Assembly (NCBI RefSeq): GCF_022695515.1
Contig: NZ_JALDPT010000012.1
Coordinates: 1 to 64,000 of the forward strand
DNA: 64,000 nucleotides
Direction: 5' to 3'
From: Phenylobacterium aquaticum
Lineage (GTDB): Bacteria; Pseudomonadota; Alphaproteobacteria; Caulobacterales; Caulobacteraceae
Every line of letters starts with the position of its first letter. Position 1 is the stretch's first letter. Shown here piece by piece: positions 17,314 to 27,901 of this stretch. The translations under genes and the position numbers were made by a program. The notes beneath the pieces were generated by a model. That model made no database searches. It saw only the letters and a program-made list of their open reading frames with translations, and was not told the origin of the DNA.

Positions 17314-19608
17314 CTAGAACTCTTCCCAGCTGTCCGACGCGGCCGGGCGCGGCGCCGCCCGGCCTCCGCCGTTCGCCACCCGCCGCAGGGGCGCAGCCGC
17401 CGCGGGCGCGCGGGCGGCGTGCGTCCCGTCGACCTTGAAGCCCGCGACCAGGCGCTCAAGTTCGTTGGCCTCCTCGGCGAGGCTCCGGCTGGCGGCCGTC
17501 GTCTCCTCGACCATCGCGGCGTTCTGCTGGGTGACCTGGTCCATCTGGTTGACCGCCACATTGATCTCCGCCAGGCCGCCGGCCTGTTCGCGGGACGAGG
17601 CGGCGATCTCGCCGACCAGCTCGTTGATCTCCTCGACCTGAGTGAGGATCTCGCGCAGGGCGGAACCCGTCTGGCCCACCAGATTGACCCCGCGATCCAC
17701 CTGTCCGGTCGAGCCCTGGATCAGTTGCTTGATCTGCTTGGCGGCGTCCGCCGACCGCTGGGCGAGCGCCCGCACCTCGGACGCCACGACCGCGAAGCCC
17801 TTGCCGGCGTCGCCCGCCCGCGCCGCCTCCACCCCGGCGTTGAGCGCCAGGAGATTGGTCTGGAAGGCGATCTCGTCGATCACCCCGATGATCTGGGTGA
17901 TCTCCTGGGAGGAGGCCTCGATACCGCCCATAGCCTCCACCGCCTCGCCCACCACCTGGCCGCTGCGCTGCGCCGCCTGGCGGGCCACCTCGGTCGCCTT
18001 CCGGGCCCGGGCGGCGCCCTCGGCGCTCTTGTTGACCGTGACGGTCAGTTCGTCGAGGGCCGCGGCGGTCTGCTCCAGCCCGGCGGCCTGACGCTCCGTC
18101 CGCAAGGAGAGATCGTCGGACGCCCGGCTGATTTCCGCGCAACCGCGCCGGATTTCCTGGGCCGCGTTCTGGATTCCGCTGATCGTCGCCGAGAGGGCCG
18201 TGACCGCGCCGTTGAAGTCGGTCGGGATCCGGCGGGTCGCCTCGGTGAAGCGGCCATGGTCCATGCGCCAGGTCAGGTCGCCCTGGGCGAGCGAGGCCAT
18301 GCCCTCCCCCACGGTCTCGACCGCTGCCGCCTGGGCGCGGGCCCCGGCCAGGGTCTCCTCGGCGTGGGCGTTGCGTTCCGCCTCGGCCTCGGCGCGTTCC
18401 CGCTCCTGCTCCGCGCGGCGCCGCTCGCCATCCGACAGATCCCGCCGGAAGCCTTCCAGCGCCATCGCAATGGCGCCGACCTCGTCGCCGCGCTCGACGC
18501 CCGGCGCCGCCCGATCATAGTGCCCCTGGCTCAGGCGCTGGACCGCGGCGGTCAGGCTGCCCAGGGGCCGCGCGACCAGGGCGCCGCTGAGTGCGAACAA
18601 GAGGACAAGCACCGCCCCGGTGATGGTCAGGCCGCCGACCAGCAACACCACCGCCAGCCGATCGGCCGATCCGGTGATGGCCGCCCGCGGCACATCCACC
18701 ACCAGCACCCAGGTCGTGTTCAGCTCGGGAAAGGCCACCGGGCGGAACATGCGCTCGAACGCCTTGCCGTTGACCTTCAGATCGGTGGGCGTGGAACTGG
18801 CCGTTCCGCTCATCGCCGCCTTCAAGCCCTCCCCGCCCACGTCGCCATAGGGCTTCATCAGCAGATTGGCGTCGGGATGGGCGATCCACTTGCCGGCCGC
18901 CGACAACAGCATCACCCGGCCGCCGCCCAACGGATGGCGTGCGGCAAGCCGCGCCGAAAGATTGGCCAGCGACATGTCGAGACCGGCGACGCCGATCAAC
19001 TCCCCGTGGGCGGTCACCGGATAGGCGACGGACGCCATCTGCACGGACGCGCCGCTCATCGCCTCGACATAGGGTTCGGTGAGCGTCGGGCGGCCGCTGG
19101 CCGCCGGCCCGGTATAATAGGCCTCGCCGAAGTCCGTCCCGTCGGTGGTGGGCTCAAGCCCGACCTGTCCGCCGTGATTGACCCAGTAGACCGAAAGCCG
19201 GCCATTGACGTTGGAGGCGGTGGCGGACTCGTTGATGTGGCTGGCGTCGTCGCCGCCCACCTTGTTCGGCTCGGCCATGAACCAGGCGCCCATGACCGGG
19301 CCATAGACCGTGGCCTCGGGCCGCATCATCGCCACATAGGACGCCCGGTCGTTGACGCCCGCCTCACGGGCTGCGCCGAGCATGCCGGACATCGACTTGG
19401 CGGCGGCCGCCGCCGCGTTGAGCTCGGCGCCGACCTCCTGCACCGCCTGGGTCGCCACCGCGTCCGCATATTGGCGGTTCAGGTCAGAGACCACGCCCCG
19501 GGTATGGAGGGACACCGCCGCGGCGGCCGCCAGAAGCAAAAGACCAATGGCCAGGCCGGCTGCGACCCCCAGCTTGCCGGCGATCGACAGCCTGTTCAGC
19601 GCGCCCAT
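17314..19608 (-). CDS. Methyl-accepting chemotaxis protein with periplasmic Cache sensor
   Basis: The 764-residue transmembrane chemoreceptor has a first helix at about residues 13-31, a large periplasmic sensor (about 35-310) resembling double Cache domains ([40 protein letters not shown]), a second helix near 325, a HAMP domain and the cytoplasmic signalling hairpin. The hairpin tip is [20 protein letters not shown]. Caches usually bind amino acids or organic acids. The protein ends SDSWEEF, similar to the C-terminal NWETF-type tether used by CheR and CheB, so it is probably a high-abundance receptor. No che genes are adjacent. Confidence 0.93.
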   Translation of the reverse strand: MGALNRLSIAGKLGVAAGLAIGLLLLAAAAAVSLHTRGVVSDLNRQYADAVATQAVQEVGAELNAAAAAAKSMSGMLGAAREAGVNDRASYVAMMRPEATVYGPVMGAWFMAEPNKVGGDDASHINESATASNVNGRLSVYWVNHGGQVGLEPTTDGTDFGEAYYTGPAASGRPTLTEPYVEAMSGASVQMASVAYPVTAHGELIGVAGLDMSLANLSARLAARHPLGGGRVMLLSAAGKWIAHPDANLLMKPYGDVGGEGLKAAMSGTASSTPTDLKVNGKAFERMFRPVAFPELNTTWVLVVDVPRAAITGSADRLAVVLLVGGLTITGAVLVLLFALSGALVARPLGSLTAAVQRLSQGHYDRAAPGVERGDEVGAIAMALEGFRRDLSDGERRRAEQERERAEAEAERNAHAEETLAGARAQAAAVETVGEGMASLAQGDLTWRMDHGRFTEATRRIPTDFNGAVTALSATISGIQNAAQEIRRGCAEISRASDDLSLRTERQAAGLEQTAAALDELTVTVNKSAEGAARARKATEVARQAAQRSGQVVGEAVEAMGGIEASSQEITQIIGVIDEIAFQTNLLALNAGVEAARAGDAGKGFAVVASEVRALAQRSADAAKQIKQLIQGSTGQVDRGVNLVGQTGSALREILTQVEEINELVGEIAASSREQAGGLAEINVAVNQMDQVTQQNAAMVEETTAASRSLAEEANELERLVAGFKVDGTHAARAPAAAAPLRRVANGGGRAAPRPAASDSWEEF

Positions 19609-19689
19609 GGCTCATTCCCTGTTGGAGACTGAGACTTCTGGTCGCTGATTCCCGTAAATTCCCCATTAATCAAGGACTTACCTAGGATA

Positions 19690-19712
19690 GCGCCACTCAC
19701 CCAAAGGTGGCG
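19690..19712 (-). terminator. Short hairpin between DAHP synthase and the MCP gene
   Basis: GCGCCAC and GTGGCGT flank an eight- to ten-base loop, forming a small hairpin about 45 bp beyond the DAHP synthase stop on the minus strand. There is no clear T tract. It may end the DAHP synthase transcript or simply be chance. The rest of 19609-19753 is relatively AT-rich near 19650-19680 and probably holds the MCP promoter. Confidence 0.35.
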
Positions 19713-19753
19713 TCGCCTCCGGATTCATCCGAGCTTTGGGGGGTGCGATCTGG

Positions 19754-21133
19754 TCAGATCGCCTGGCTGAGCGCCTCGGCCAGTCGGTCTTCCTTCAGCT
19801 TCTCGGCGACGAGGAACGCCAGCTCCAGGGCCTGCTCTCCGTTCAGCCGGGGGTCGCAGTGGGTGTGGTAGCGGTCGGCGAGATCGCCTTCCGACAGGGC
19901 CCGCGCCCCGCCCAGGCATTCGGTGACGTTCTGGCCGGTCATCTCCAGGTGCACGCCGCCGGGGTGGACCCCTTCGGCCTTGCAGATCTCGATGAAGCTC
20001 TTCACCTCCGACAGGATCCGGTCGAAGGGCCGGGTCTTGTAGCCGTTGGCGGCGGTCAGGGTGTTGCCGTGCATGGGGTCGATCGCCCAGACCACCTTGC
20101 GGCCGGCGGCCTTGGTCGCCTGCAGCAGGCGCGGCAGGCGGCCCTCGATCTTGTCGTGGCCGAAGCGGCCATAGAGGGTCAGGCGGCCGGGTTCGTTCTT
20201 GGGGTTCAGCACGTCGATCAGGCGCAGGACGTCGTCCGGCTCCATGGTCGGGCCGACCTTGCAGCCGATCGGATTGCGGATGCCGCGGAAATATTCGACG
20301 TGGGCGCCGTCCAGTTGGCGGGTGCGCTCGCCGATCCAGACCATGTGGGCGGAGGTGTCGTACCATTCGCCCGAGGTGCTATCGATCCGCGTCATCGCCT
20401 CCTCGAAGCCCAGCAGCAGGGCCTCGTGGGCGGTGAAAAACTCGACGCGATGCAGGTCGGGATGGCTCTCCGGGGTGACCCCGATGGCGGCCATGAAGGT
20501 GAGCGCCTCGCTGATCTTCTCCGACAGCTCCTTGTACCGGGCGCCCTGGGGGCTGTCGTTGACGAAGCCCAGCGTCCAGCGGTGGATGTTGTAGAGGTCG
20601 GCATAGCCGCCGCCGGCGAAGGCGCGCAGCAGGTTGAGCGTCGAGGACGCCTGACCATAGGCCTGCAGCAGGCGTTGCGGGTCCGGGATCCGCGCCTCGG
20701 GCGTGAACTCCATGCCGTTGATGTTGTCGCCGCGATAGGACGGCAGGGTCACGTCGCCGATGGTCTCGGTCGGCGAGGAGCGCGGCTTGGCGAACTGGCC
20801 GGCCATGCGGCCGACCTTCACCACGGGCTTGCCGCCGGCGAAGGTCAGGACCACCGCCATCTGCAGGATCAGCCGGAACATGTCGCGGATGTTGTCGGCG
20901 TGGAATTCCTTGAAGCTCTCGGCGCAGTCGCCGCCCTGCAGCAGGAAGGCGCGGCCCTCGGCGACATCGGCCAGCAGGCTCTTCAGGCGGCGGGCCTCGC
21001 CGGCGAACACCAGGGGCGGCATGCCGCGCAGGGTCTGTTCGACCCGGGCCAGCGCCGCCAGATCCGGATAGTCCTCAGGAATGTGCTTGGCCGGCTTGGC
21101 GCGCCAGGAGGACGGGTTCCAGTGCTCAGTCAT
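19754..21133 (-). CDS. aroF: 3-deoxy-7-phosphoheptulonate synthase, class II (plant-type)
   Basis: The 459-residue enzyme condenses phosphoenolpyruvate with erythrose 4-phosphate, the first step of the shikimate pathway. It belongs to the class II (AroAII) family also found in plants and mycobacteria. Diagnostic stretches are [34 protein letters not shown] (metal and PEP site) and [13 protein letters not shown], and a late [16 protein letters not shown]. Length is normal. The gene symbol varies between genomes. It is followed downstream by the MCP and preceded by the O-antigen ligase-like block on the same strand. Confidence 0.93.
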   Translation of the reverse strand: MTEHWNPSSWRAKPAKHIPEDYPDLAALARVEQTLRGMPPLVFAGEARRLKSLLADVAEGRAFLLQGGDCAESFKEFHADNIRDMFRLILQMAVVLTFAGGKPVVKVGRMAGQFAKPRSSPTETIGDVTLPSYRGDNINGMEFTPEARIPDPQRLLQAYGQASSTLNLLRAFAGGGYADLYNIHRWTLGFVNDSPQGARYKELSEKISEALTFMAAIGVTPESHPDLHRVEFFTAHEALLLGFEEAMTRIDSTSGEWYDTSAHMVWIGERTRQLDGAHVEYFRGIRNPIGCKVGPTMEPDDVLRLIDVLNPKNEPGRLTLYGRFGHDKIEGRLPRLLQATKAAGRKVVWAIDPMHGNTLTAANGYKTRPFDRILSEVKSFIEICKAEGVHPGGVHLEMTGQNVTECLGGARALSEGDLADRYHTHCDPRLNGEQALELAFLVAEKLKEDRLAEALSQAI

Positions 21134-21172
21134 GGTTCTGCTCCGCGCCCGCGCGGTCGCGGGCGGCGCCTT

Positions 21173-22423
21173 CTACTCTGTAAAGACCGCGATCGTCGAC
21201 CTTGACCTTGCGGCGCGCGACGCGCGCGGCGCCCGCGCCTCGGCCGGGGTGCGCAGCAGGGCCACGCAGGCCGTGGCCGCCAGGGCGCCAAGCGCCAGCC
21301 ACCATTCCTGCCAGACCCCGAAGCTGAAGGCGCCGAACACCAGATAGATGGTCGCCGTCGCCGCCCCGACCGCCGCCGCCGGATCGCGGGATTTGCGGCT
21401 GAGCCCATTCCACAGCGCCACCCAGAACACGGCCGCGCCCACTGCGCCGATCAGGCCGAGCTCCAGCCAGATCTGCAGGGGACCGTCATGGGGGTGCAGA
21501 ATGATGCCGGGACCGAACATCTTGCTGGAATCCAGCCCCCAGCCGCGCGCCGGGTGGTCGCTGATCCAGTCCGAGGCGTGACGCCAATAGCCCATGCGCT
21601 CCGACCAGGAGAGCGGCACGGCGTGCTCCAGCTGCTGATAAACGCCGGCGGCGCGGGCGGCCCAGACCAGGGCCGGGGCGGTCAGATAGATGGCCGCGGT
21701 CAGGATGGCGGCCACGCGGGGCCCCCAGCGCGGCCAGGCCCAGACGGCCAGGCCGACGATCGCCGCAGCCCCCAGCCCCAGCAGAGGGGCGTCATATCCG
21801 AACACCACGCTGGGCAGGATGATCCCGACCAGGATCGGCGCGCCCAGCCAGACCGTCCCGCCGAACCGCCGTGCGGCCAGGATCGCGGCCGGCGCGAGCA
21901 GGGTCAGGCCGAACAGGCCCTGGCACACATTCTTGACCCCCAGATCGGGGCGGATGGGATCGCCCATGGCGTCGCGGATGGCGCGATAGCCCGAGGCGTA
22001 GGTCAGCCCCTCGCCCAGCATGATCAGGGCGAGCAGCGTCATGCCCCAGGCCAGGGTCCGCAACAGGCCGATCCGGCCGCCCGCCGTCGTCCGGCGCGCC
22101 CCGGCGATCACCGACGCGTAGAGCACCGTCTCGAACAGCAGCTTGACCGACGAGGATTCCCCAATGTTCTTGGGCGTATAGGGACTCCAGATCGCCGACC
22201 CCACCGCCCAGATCAGCAGGGTGATGATGGCGATCCCCGCCGGCCGGTCCTGTTCCTCAAGGGTCAGGCTGGGCAGCATCAGCAGCCCGGCCAGGGCGGT
22301 GACGGCGGCGTAGCCCCGCGGCGCCAGCCAGCCGAAGGGCACGGCCAGCACGAAGGCGCCGACCAGCACCCAGCCGCACCAGGCGGCCAGCCGATCGGTC
22401 GGGGCGACCGCCGCCTCGGTCAC
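21173..22423 (-). CDS. O-antigen ligase / Wzy-family membrane protein
   Basis: The 416-residue polytopic protein has about 11 helices and a periplasmic loop with the O-antigen ligase pattern: SDHPARGWGLDSSKMFG and ILHPHDGPLQIWLELGLIGA (the His and ELG motif seen in WaaL and Wzy_C proteins). It would transfer or polymerise glycan on a lipid carrier at the outer face of the inner membrane. Its start overlaps the stop of glutathione reductase (ATGA, 22420-22423), so the two are in one transcript although functionally unrelated. Confidence 0.85.
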   Translation of the reverse strand: MTEAAVAPTDRLAAWCGWVLVGAFVLAVPFGWLAPRGYAAVTALAGLLMLPSLTLEEQDRPAGIAIITLLIWAVGSAIWSPYTPKNIGESSSVKLLFETVLYASVIAGARRTTAGGRIGLLRTLAWGMTLLALIMLGEGLTYASGYRAIRDAMGDPIRPDLGVKNVCQGLFGLTLLAPAAILAARRFGGTVWLGAPILVGIILPSVVFGYDAPLLGLGAAAIVGLAVWAWPRWGPRVAAILTAAIYLTAPALVWAARAAGVYQQLEHAVPLSWSERMGYWRHASDWISDHPARGWGLDSSKMFGPGIILHPHDGPLQIWLELGLIGAVGAAVFWVALWNGLSRKSRDPAAAVGAATATIYLVFGAFSFGVWQEWWLALGALAATACVALLRTPAEARAPRASRAARSRSTIAVFTE

Positions 22424-23805
22424 GCGCCCACCGGCACGTGCTTGTCACGCATGGTCACCAGTTCCTCGGCGAGCGTCGGGTGGACGGCGCAAGTCGAATC
22501 CCACTGCGGCTTGGTCACCCCCATCTTCAGGGCGATGGCGGCCATCTGGATGATCTCCGGGGCGTCGGGGCCGACGACGTGGCAGCCCAGGATCTTCTCG
22601 CTGTCGGCGGCCACCACCAGCTTGATCAGGCAGCGGTCGTCGCCGCCGTAGAAGGTGGTCTTCATCGGCCGGAAGCGGGACAGGTAGATGTCGACCTTGC
22701 CGTGGCTGCGGCGCGCGTCGCCCTCCGACAGGCCCACCGAGCCGACCGGCGGCTGGGAGAACACGGCCGAGGCGACCATATCGTGGTCGAAGCTGGTCGG
22801 GTTGTTGTGGAACTCGGTCTGGGCGAAGGCCGCGCCCTCGCGGATCGCCACGGGGGTCAGGTTGATCCGGTCGGTGACGTCGCCCACCGCCCAGATGTTC
22901 TCGACATTGGTCTTGGAGAACCGGTCCACCGCCACGGCGCCGGCGTCGTTCAGCTTCACGCCCGCGGTCTCCAGGCCCAGGCCGTCGACATAGGGCTTGC
23001 GGCCGGTGGCGAACATCACGACGTCGGTCTCGATCGCGTGGCCGCTCGTCATGTGATTGACCAGGCCGGTGGCGGTCTTCTCGATCTTCTCGTGCTGGCA
23101 GCCCAGCACGACCTTGATGCCGCGCTTCTTCATCTCCTCGGCCACATGGGCCCGCACGTCGTCGTCGAAGCCGCGCAGGATATTGGCGCCGCGATAGACG
23201 AGCGTGGTGTCCACCCCCAGACCCGCGAAGATCCCGGCGAACTCGACGGCGATATAGCCGCCGCCGGCGATCAGGATCCGCTTGGGCAGCTGCGGCAGGT
23301 GGAAGGCCTCTTCCGAGGTGATCGCATGCTCGACGCCGGGAATGTCGGCGGGCTTGAAGGGCCGCCCGCCCGTGGCGACCAGAATCTTGTCGGCCGTCAC
23401 CGTGCGGGCCTCGGCGCCGTCCTTGCCCTCGATCAGCACCGTATGGGCGTCGGTCAGCCGGGCTTTGCCGTGCAGCAGTTCGGCGCCGGCGTTCTGCAGG
23501 TTGGTCACATAGATCCCCGACAGCCGGGCGATCTCGCGGTCCTTGGCGGTCAGGAACTTGTTCCAGTCGAACACCGCCCCGCTCGGCGACCAGCCATAGC
23601 CCTCGGCGGTCTTGGCGTAGGCCGCGAATTCCGAGGCGTAGACCATGAACTTCTTGGGCACGCAGCCGCGGATCACGCAGGTGCCGCCCACCCGGTACTC
23701 CTCGGCCACCGCCACCTTGGCGCCGGACATCGCCGCCACCCTGGCCGCGCGCACGCCGCCCGAACCAGCGCCGATCACGAAGAGGTCGTAGTCGTATTTC
23801 GCCAC
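22420..23805 (-). CDS. gor: Glutathione-disulfide reductase
   Basis: The 461-residue flavoenzyme regenerates glutathione from GSSG with NADPH. FAD motif FVIGAGSGGVRAARVAA, redox-active disulphide GGTCVIRGCVPKKFMVYA, NADPH fold IAGGGYIAVEFAGI, and the C-terminal dimer-interface catalytic stretch CAVHPTLAEELVTM (His-Pro and Glu) are all present. GTG 23805 is preferred because AAGGAGC is positioned well before it and the FAD motif begins soon after. It lies 10 bp after rpiA on the same strand. Confidence 0.93.
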   Translation of the reverse strand: MAKYDYDLFVIGAGSGGVRAARVAAMSGAKVAVAEEYRVGGTCVIRGCVPKKFMVYASEFAAYAKTAEGYGWSPSGAVFDWNKFLTAKDREIARLSGIYVTNLQNAGAELLHGKARLTDAHTVLIEGKDGAEARTVTADKILVATGGRPFKPADIPGVEHAITSEEAFHLPQLPKRILIAGGGYIAVEFAGIFAGLGVDTTLVYRGANILRGFDDDVRAHVAEEMKKRGIKVVLGCQHEKIEKTATGLVNHMTSGHAIETDVVMFATGRKPYVDGLGLETAGVKLNDAGAVAVDRFSKTNVENIWAVGDVTDRINLTPVAIREGAAFAQTEFHNNPTSFDHDMVASAVFSQPPVGSVGLSEGDARRSHGKVDIYLSRFRPMKTTFYGGDDRCLIKLVVAADSEKILGCHVVGPDAPEIIQMAAIALKMGVTKPQWDSTCAVHPTLAEELVTMRDKHVPVGA

Positions 23806-23815
23806 GCGATGCTCC

Positions 23816-24499
23816 TTAGGGCTCAAGAGTGACGACGCCGTCGGGCGTCCCCACCAGGGCCATGTCCGCCAGGTCGAGAAACAGGCCATGATCGACCACG
23901 CCGGTCACGCTCTTCAGCGCGGCCGCGAGCAATGCGGGCTCCTCGATGCGCCCACAGGCCGCGTCATAGATAAGGTTGCCGCCGTCGGTCTTCACGGAGG
24001 CGCCGTCCTTCACGCGCAGACGGGGCGCGACGCCCAGGTCGCATTCGGTGAGCGCGTCGCAGATCCTGGCCATGGTGGTCTTGTGGCCGAAGGCCACGAC
24101 TTCGATCGGCAGGGGAAACTTGCCCAGCAGGGGCACGCGCTTGGCGGCGTCGGCGATGACCACGCAGCGCTTGGACGCTTCCCAGACCAGCTTCTCGCGC
24201 AGCAGGGCCGCGCCGCCGCCCTTGATCAGGGCAAGCGCCGGTCCGATCTCGTCGGCGCCGTCGACGGTCAGGTCGATCGCTGAGACCTCGTCCAGATCCT
24301 TGATCACGATCCCCAGGCTGGTCGCCAGCTCGGCGGTGGCCACCGAGGTCGGCACGCCCACGATATCGAGCTTGCGGGCGGCCAGCGCCCTGACGAACCA
24401 GGCGGCCGTCGAGCCCGTGCCCAGGCCGACCGTCATGCCCGGCTTCACCAGCAGGGCGGCGGCCTCTCCGCAGGCGCGTTTCTGATCGTCAGCGTTCAT
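23816..24499 (-). CDS. rpiA: Ribose-5-phosphate isomerase A
   Basis: The 227-residue enzyme interconverts ribose 5-phosphate and ribulose 5-phosphate in the pentose phosphate pathway. Motifs are TVGLGTGSTAAWFVRAL, the substrate loop DLTVDGADEIGP (catalytic Asp), KGGGAALLREKLV (catalytic Glu/Lys region) and LKTDGG-type KTDGGNLIYD. ATG 24499 is chosen because an upstream in-frame start would add only an unconserved MGPKDGT. It is followed closely by gor. Confidence 0.94.
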   Translation of the reverse strand: MNADDQKRACGEAAALLVKPGMTVGLGTGSTAAWFVRALAARKLDIVGVPTSVATAELATSLGIVIKDLDEVSAIDLTVDGADEIGPALALIKGGGAALLREKLVWEASKRCVVIADAAKRVPLLGKFPLPIEVVAFGHKTTMARICDALTECDLGVAPRLRVKDGASVKTDGGNLIYDAACGRIEEPALLAAALKSVTGVVDHGLFLDLADMALVGTPDGVVTLEP

Positions 24500-24546
24500 C
24501 GTTCCGTCCTTTGGACCCACATACCGGGGCGGGCGAAACTTCGCAG

Positions 24547-25896
24547 TTATTTCTTCGTCCGCTTGGCGAGCTTCATGGCCCGGAACCGCGCCGCCCAGCC
24601 CTCCTTCACGACCTGGCCGGCGCGCTCCAGCGCGAGCGCGTCGGCCGGCACGTCCTGGGTGATCACCGAGCCGGAGCCGGTCATGGCCCCGGCCCCGATA
24701 GTCACCGGGGCGACCAGGGCGGAATTGGAGCCGATGAAGGCGTTCTCGCCCACATGGGTGTCGTGCTTGTCGAAGCCGTCATAGTTGCAGAAGATCGTGC
24801 CGGCCCCGATATTGGCCTTGGCCCCCACCGTGCCGTCGCCCAGATAGCTGAGGTGGTTGGCCTTGGCGCCCGCGCCGACCTTGACCTTCTTCACCTCGAC
24901 GAAATTGCCGATGTGGGCGTCCACCCCGATGTCCGCGCCCGGCCGCAGGCGGGCATAGGGACCGATCAGGGCGCCCTGCCCCACGGACGCGCCCTCCAGA
25001 TGGCTGAAGGCGCGGATCACCGCGCCGGTCTCGACCGTCACGCCGGGCGCGAAGACCACGAACTGTTCGACCATCACCCCCGGATGGAGCTTGGTGTCCC
25101 AGCTGAAATGCACCGTCTCCGGCGCGGCCATGGCCACGCCCTCGGCCAGGAAGTGCGCCCGGGCGCGAGCCTGGAACACCGCTTCCGCCTGGGACAGCTG
25201 CATGGGCGTGTCGCAGCCCATGACCGCGCTTTCCGGCGCGAAGGCGACCTTGACCTTCTTCTCCTCGGCGGTGGCGAAGCCGACGATGGAGGTGATGTAG
25301 TACTCGCCCTTGGCGTTCTTGTTGTCGACGCGGCTGAGCCAGGCGAACAGCTGGGCCCGGTCGGCGCAGTACATGCCGGCGTTGCAGGCCTTGACCGCCA
25401 GCTCCTCCTCGGTGGCGTCCTTGGGCTCGACCACCCGGATCACATGGCCGTCCGCGCCCATGATCAGCCGGCCATAGAGCAGGCCGTCGACCGGCTTGAA
25501 GCCCATGATGGCGAGCTCGGCGCCGGCCGCCCGCTGGGCGAACAGCGGCTCGAGGTCCGAGGCCTTGAGCAGCGGGCAGTCGCCATTGGTGACCAGGACG
25601 TCGCCGTCGAAATCGGCCAGGGCGTCCTTGGCCGCCAGCACGGCGTGGGCGGTGCCGAGCGGCGGGTCCTGCACGGCCACCGCACCTTCGCCCAGCCGCT
25701 TCACGGCCAGCTCGCGGACGCCGGGGCTGTGATTGCCGACGATGACGATGATCTTCTCGCAGCCCGCCGCCTGGACGGTGTCGATCACCCAATCCAGCAG
25801 GGTGCGTCCGCCGACCTTGTGCAACAGCTTCGGGATCGGCGACTTCATGCGCGTGCCTTGGCCCGCGGCGAGGATGACGGCGGCGCGTGCGGTCAT
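24547..25896 (-). CDS. glmU: Bifunctional UDP-GlcNAc pyrophosphorylase / GlcN-1-P acetyltransferase
   Basis: The 449-residue enzyme makes UDP-GlcNAc for peptidoglycan and LPS. The N-terminal uridyltransferase has [20 protein letters not shown] and VTNGDCPLL. The C-terminal half is a left-handed beta helix of hexapeptide repeats with [20 protein letters not shown] and the acetyltransferase His/Tyr region [15 protein letters not shown]. Start 25896 follows from the position of the first strand. It is divergent from gph, sharing an 89-bp promoter region. Confidence 0.95.
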   Translation of the reverse strand: MTARAAVILAAGQGTRMKSPIPKLLHKVGGRTLLDWVIDTVQAAGCEKIIVIVGNHSPGVRELAVKRLGEGAVAVQDPPLGTAHAVLAAKDALADFDGDVLVTNGDCPLLKASDLEPLFAQRAAGAELAIMGFKPVDGLLYGRLIMGADGHVIRVVEPKDATEEELAVKACNAGMYCADRAQLFAWLSRVDNKNAKGEYYITSIVGFATAEEKKVKVAFAPESAVMGCDTPMQLSQAEAVFQARARAHFLAEGVAMAAPETVHFSWDTKLHPGVMVEQFVVFAPGVTVETGAVIRAFSHLEGASVGQGALIGPYARLRPGADIGVDAHIGNFVEVKKVKVGAGAKANHLSYLGDGTVGAKANIGAGTIFCNYDGFDKHDTHVGENAFIGSNSALVAPVTIGAGAMTGSGSVITQDVPADALALERAGQVVKEGWAARFRAMKLAKRTKK

Positions 25897-25985
25897 GGGT
25901 CGGGATCCTGGAATCGAAGTCGTCATTGCAATGTCGCGGCGTTTACCGGAAACGGCGAGCGCTTTCGATTGGAGCCGTCATCGCG

Positions 25986-26699
25986 ATGCCCGAGCTTGAT
26001 GTCCTTCGTGGGGCGACCATCGCCTTCGACCTCGACGGCACCCTGGTGGATTCGGCGCCGGACCTGGTCAACACCCTGAACCTGATCCTCACCCAGGAGG
26101 GCGTCCCCGTCCTGCCCTTCGAGGACGCGCGGCGCTTCATCGGCCATGGCGCGCGCCGGATGCTGGAGCGGGGATTCGCCGCCCAGGGGCTGGAGCCGCC
26201 GCCCGCCGAGATGGACGCCCTGTGGGCCCGCTTCCTCGACCATTACGAGGCCCATAGCTCGGACCTCACCCGCCCCTATCCCGGCGTGCCCCAGGCCCTG
26301 GCCGCGCTGAAGGCCGCCGGCGCCCGGCTGGCGGTCTGCACCAACAAACTCACCTATCTGTCCACCCCAATCCTCGAGGCGCTGGGGCTCGCCCCCTATT
26401 TCGACGCCGTGATCGGCCGCGACCTCGCCCCCGCCGCCAAGCCCGACGGCCGCCACCTGGTCTGCGCGGTCGAGGCCGCCGGTGGGCGAATCGAGCGCGC
26501 CGTTATGGTCGGCGACGCCTCCACCGACGCCGGGACCGCGCGGGCCGCGGGGACGCCGCTGATCCTGATGAGCTTCGGCTACACCGAGATTCCGGTGGAG
26601 GACCTGGGGGCCGACATCCTGCTCGACCACTTCGACGACATGGTCGATGCGTGCGTCCGTCTTTTGGGCGCTTGCCCGACGCAACCGAGCGGGCTATAG
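25986..26699 (+). CDS. gph: Phosphoglycolate phosphatase (HAD superfamily)
   Basis: The 237-residue HAD hydrolase dephosphorylates 2-phosphoglycolate, formed in DNA repair. Motif I is IAFDLDGTLVDSAPDLVNTL, motif II VCTNKLTY, motif III Lys in AAKPDGRHL and motif IV MVGDASTDAGTARAAG. The start at 25986 places the nucleophile Asp near residue 16. It lies directly upstream of tRNA-Val. Related HAD phosphatases cannot be excluded, but length and motif spacing favour Gph. Confidence 0.9.
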   Translation: MPELDVLRGATIAFDLDGTLVDSAPDLVNTLNLILTQEGVPVLPFEDARRFIGHGARRMLERGFAAQGLEPPPAEMDALWARFLDHYEAHSSDLTRPYPGVPQALAALKAAGARLAVCTNKLTYLSTPILEALGLAPYFDAVIGRDLAPAAKPDGRHLVCAVEAAGGRIERAVMVGDASTDAGTARAAGTPLILMSFGYTEIPVEDLGADILLDHFDDMVDACVRLLGACPTQPSGL

Positions 26700-26715
26700 G
26701 CGCATCCCTTCCGGC

Positions 26716-26790
26716 GGATGCGTAGCTCAGCGGGAGAGCACCTCGTTCACACCGAGGGGGTCACAGGTTCAATCCCTGTCGCATCCACCA
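26716..26790 (+). tRNA. tRNA-Val (anticodon CAC)
   Basis: The acceptor stem GGATGCG (26716-26722) pairs with CGCATCC (26780-26786), followed by discriminator A and an encoded CCA. The anticodon stem CCTCG/CGAGG encloses TTCACAC with CAC in the middle. The T arm is ACAGG-TTCAATC-CCTGT. All four arms fold. Its 3' end is immediately followed by the non-coding stretch that opens the accessory region, so it is a candidate integration site. Confidence 0.97.
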
Positions 26791-27442
26791 TTTTTCATAA
26801 CAAAAACAGAGACTTACTGACCGACCCCTTTAGGGTTCGCCATTTCACGCGCCAAGGGGGGCAAATGGGGGGCATTTCTGACGGCGCTCAAAATGATCTC
26901 CGTTGAGACCTGAGGTGCTTGGAAGGCCGGGTTTCGGCCGAAATCCCGAATCGCCGCCAACATCGTGACGCCCACCGGGACCAGATTGATTTGGCCAAGT
27001 CGTCCAGGCGGCTGGAACCAGGCCGGCCGCGCAACCGTCGTCGCCAGGGGCGGTGGTGCAGAGTCCATCGCCTGCCGCAGGCTGCGGAATGGACGCCGGT
27101 CAAAGACCGGCCTCCACGGCTGCTTCAGGCGATGGGACCTGCGGACGCATCGTCCCGGATCACCTGTCGGCTTGAGGCCACGAAAATGGAGGTCATTCCC
27201 GCCCGGCCGCGCTGCTGGGCACGAGTTGTCCTTGCAGCGCGGCGTCTCAACGGCGCACCAGGCTCAGCAGCGGACCCTCCAGGTGGGGCAGGGCCAGGCC
27301 GCCCATCGGGACAAGACTTGCCCGCCGACACAACCGCCGTTGCGCCGACGGCTGACAGCGGACCACCGTCCCCCGGCAGCGTCTGCGCGATGGGCGCACA
27401 CGCGACCGAAAGACGGCCCGCGACTGTGCTCTGGAGAAGGTC
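26791..27442. other. Non-coding junction downstream of tRNA-Val, possible island end
   Basis: About 650 bp contains no credible gene; short open frames have no ribosome sites or recognisable families. The first 60 bp are AT-rich (TTTTTCATAACAAAAACAGA). A tandem GGGGGGCA repeat separated by AAT sits at 26856-26874, a pattern I associate with the ends of tRNA-linked integrative elements. No integrase gene is visible at this end. The remainder could be decayed coding sequence. Confidence 0.5.
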
Positions 27443-27802
27443 TTACTTGGGCGCGGGGGTCGGCATGGCGTGCTCGCCTTCCATCATGCCCGAGCACTTC
27501 TTGTGCATCGCGGCCATCTCGTCCTTGCTGAGCGGCTTGCCGTTCGGCCACATCGCAATGCCGCTCTTCTCGCGGCTGTGCTCGTGGACGGCCTTGGGGG
27601 CCATGTCCTTGCCCATCATGCCCATGCACATCTTGTGCATGTCGGCCTGGCTCATGCCTTCCATGCCGCCGGGCGCAGGCGTGGCGGCCGCGGGCTTGGC
27701 GTCAGGCGCGGGATGGTGGGCGCTATGGTCTTCCTGGGCGAAGCCGGGGCCAGCGACGAGGGCGGCCGCGGCGGCCAGGGCGATGAGAATAGAAGAGCGC
27801 AT
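27443..27802 (-). CDS. Met/His-rich periplasmic protein, probable copper binder
   Basis: The 119-residue protein has a signal peptide (MRSSILIALAAAAALVAGPG, cleaved near FAQ). The mature part is rich in Met and His: DHSAHHPAP, HKMCMGMMGKDMAP, MAAMHKKCSGMMEGEHAMP. This pattern fits Cu(I) coordination in the periplasm. It is 100 bp downstream of csoR on the same strand, so it is probably co-transcribed with the copper sensor and induced by copper. I do not recognise a named family. Confidence 0.75.
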   Translation of the reverse strand: MRSSILIALAAAAALVAGPGFAQEDHSAHHPAPDAKPAAATPAPGGMEGMSQADMHKMCMGMMGKDMAPKAVHEHSREKSGIAMWPNGKPLSKDEMAAMHKKCSGMMEGEHAMPTPAPK

Positions 27803-27901
27803 GTCCGAATCTCCAGATGCAGAAGGTTGCAGATGGAATGACGCGCCAGCCCGCCGACATTACGGGTGCCACAGCAAGATCCGGCCCAGCGGCCTGCCCG
27901 G

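Noticed and set aside
26718..26906. Short open frame over tRNA-Val
   Set aside because: It is the tRNA sequence read as protein; no ribosome site.
26814..27068. Minus-strand 84-codon frame after the tRNA, considered as an integrase remnant
   Set aside because: I could not recognise integrase motifs (R..HxxR..Y); too short and unsupported.
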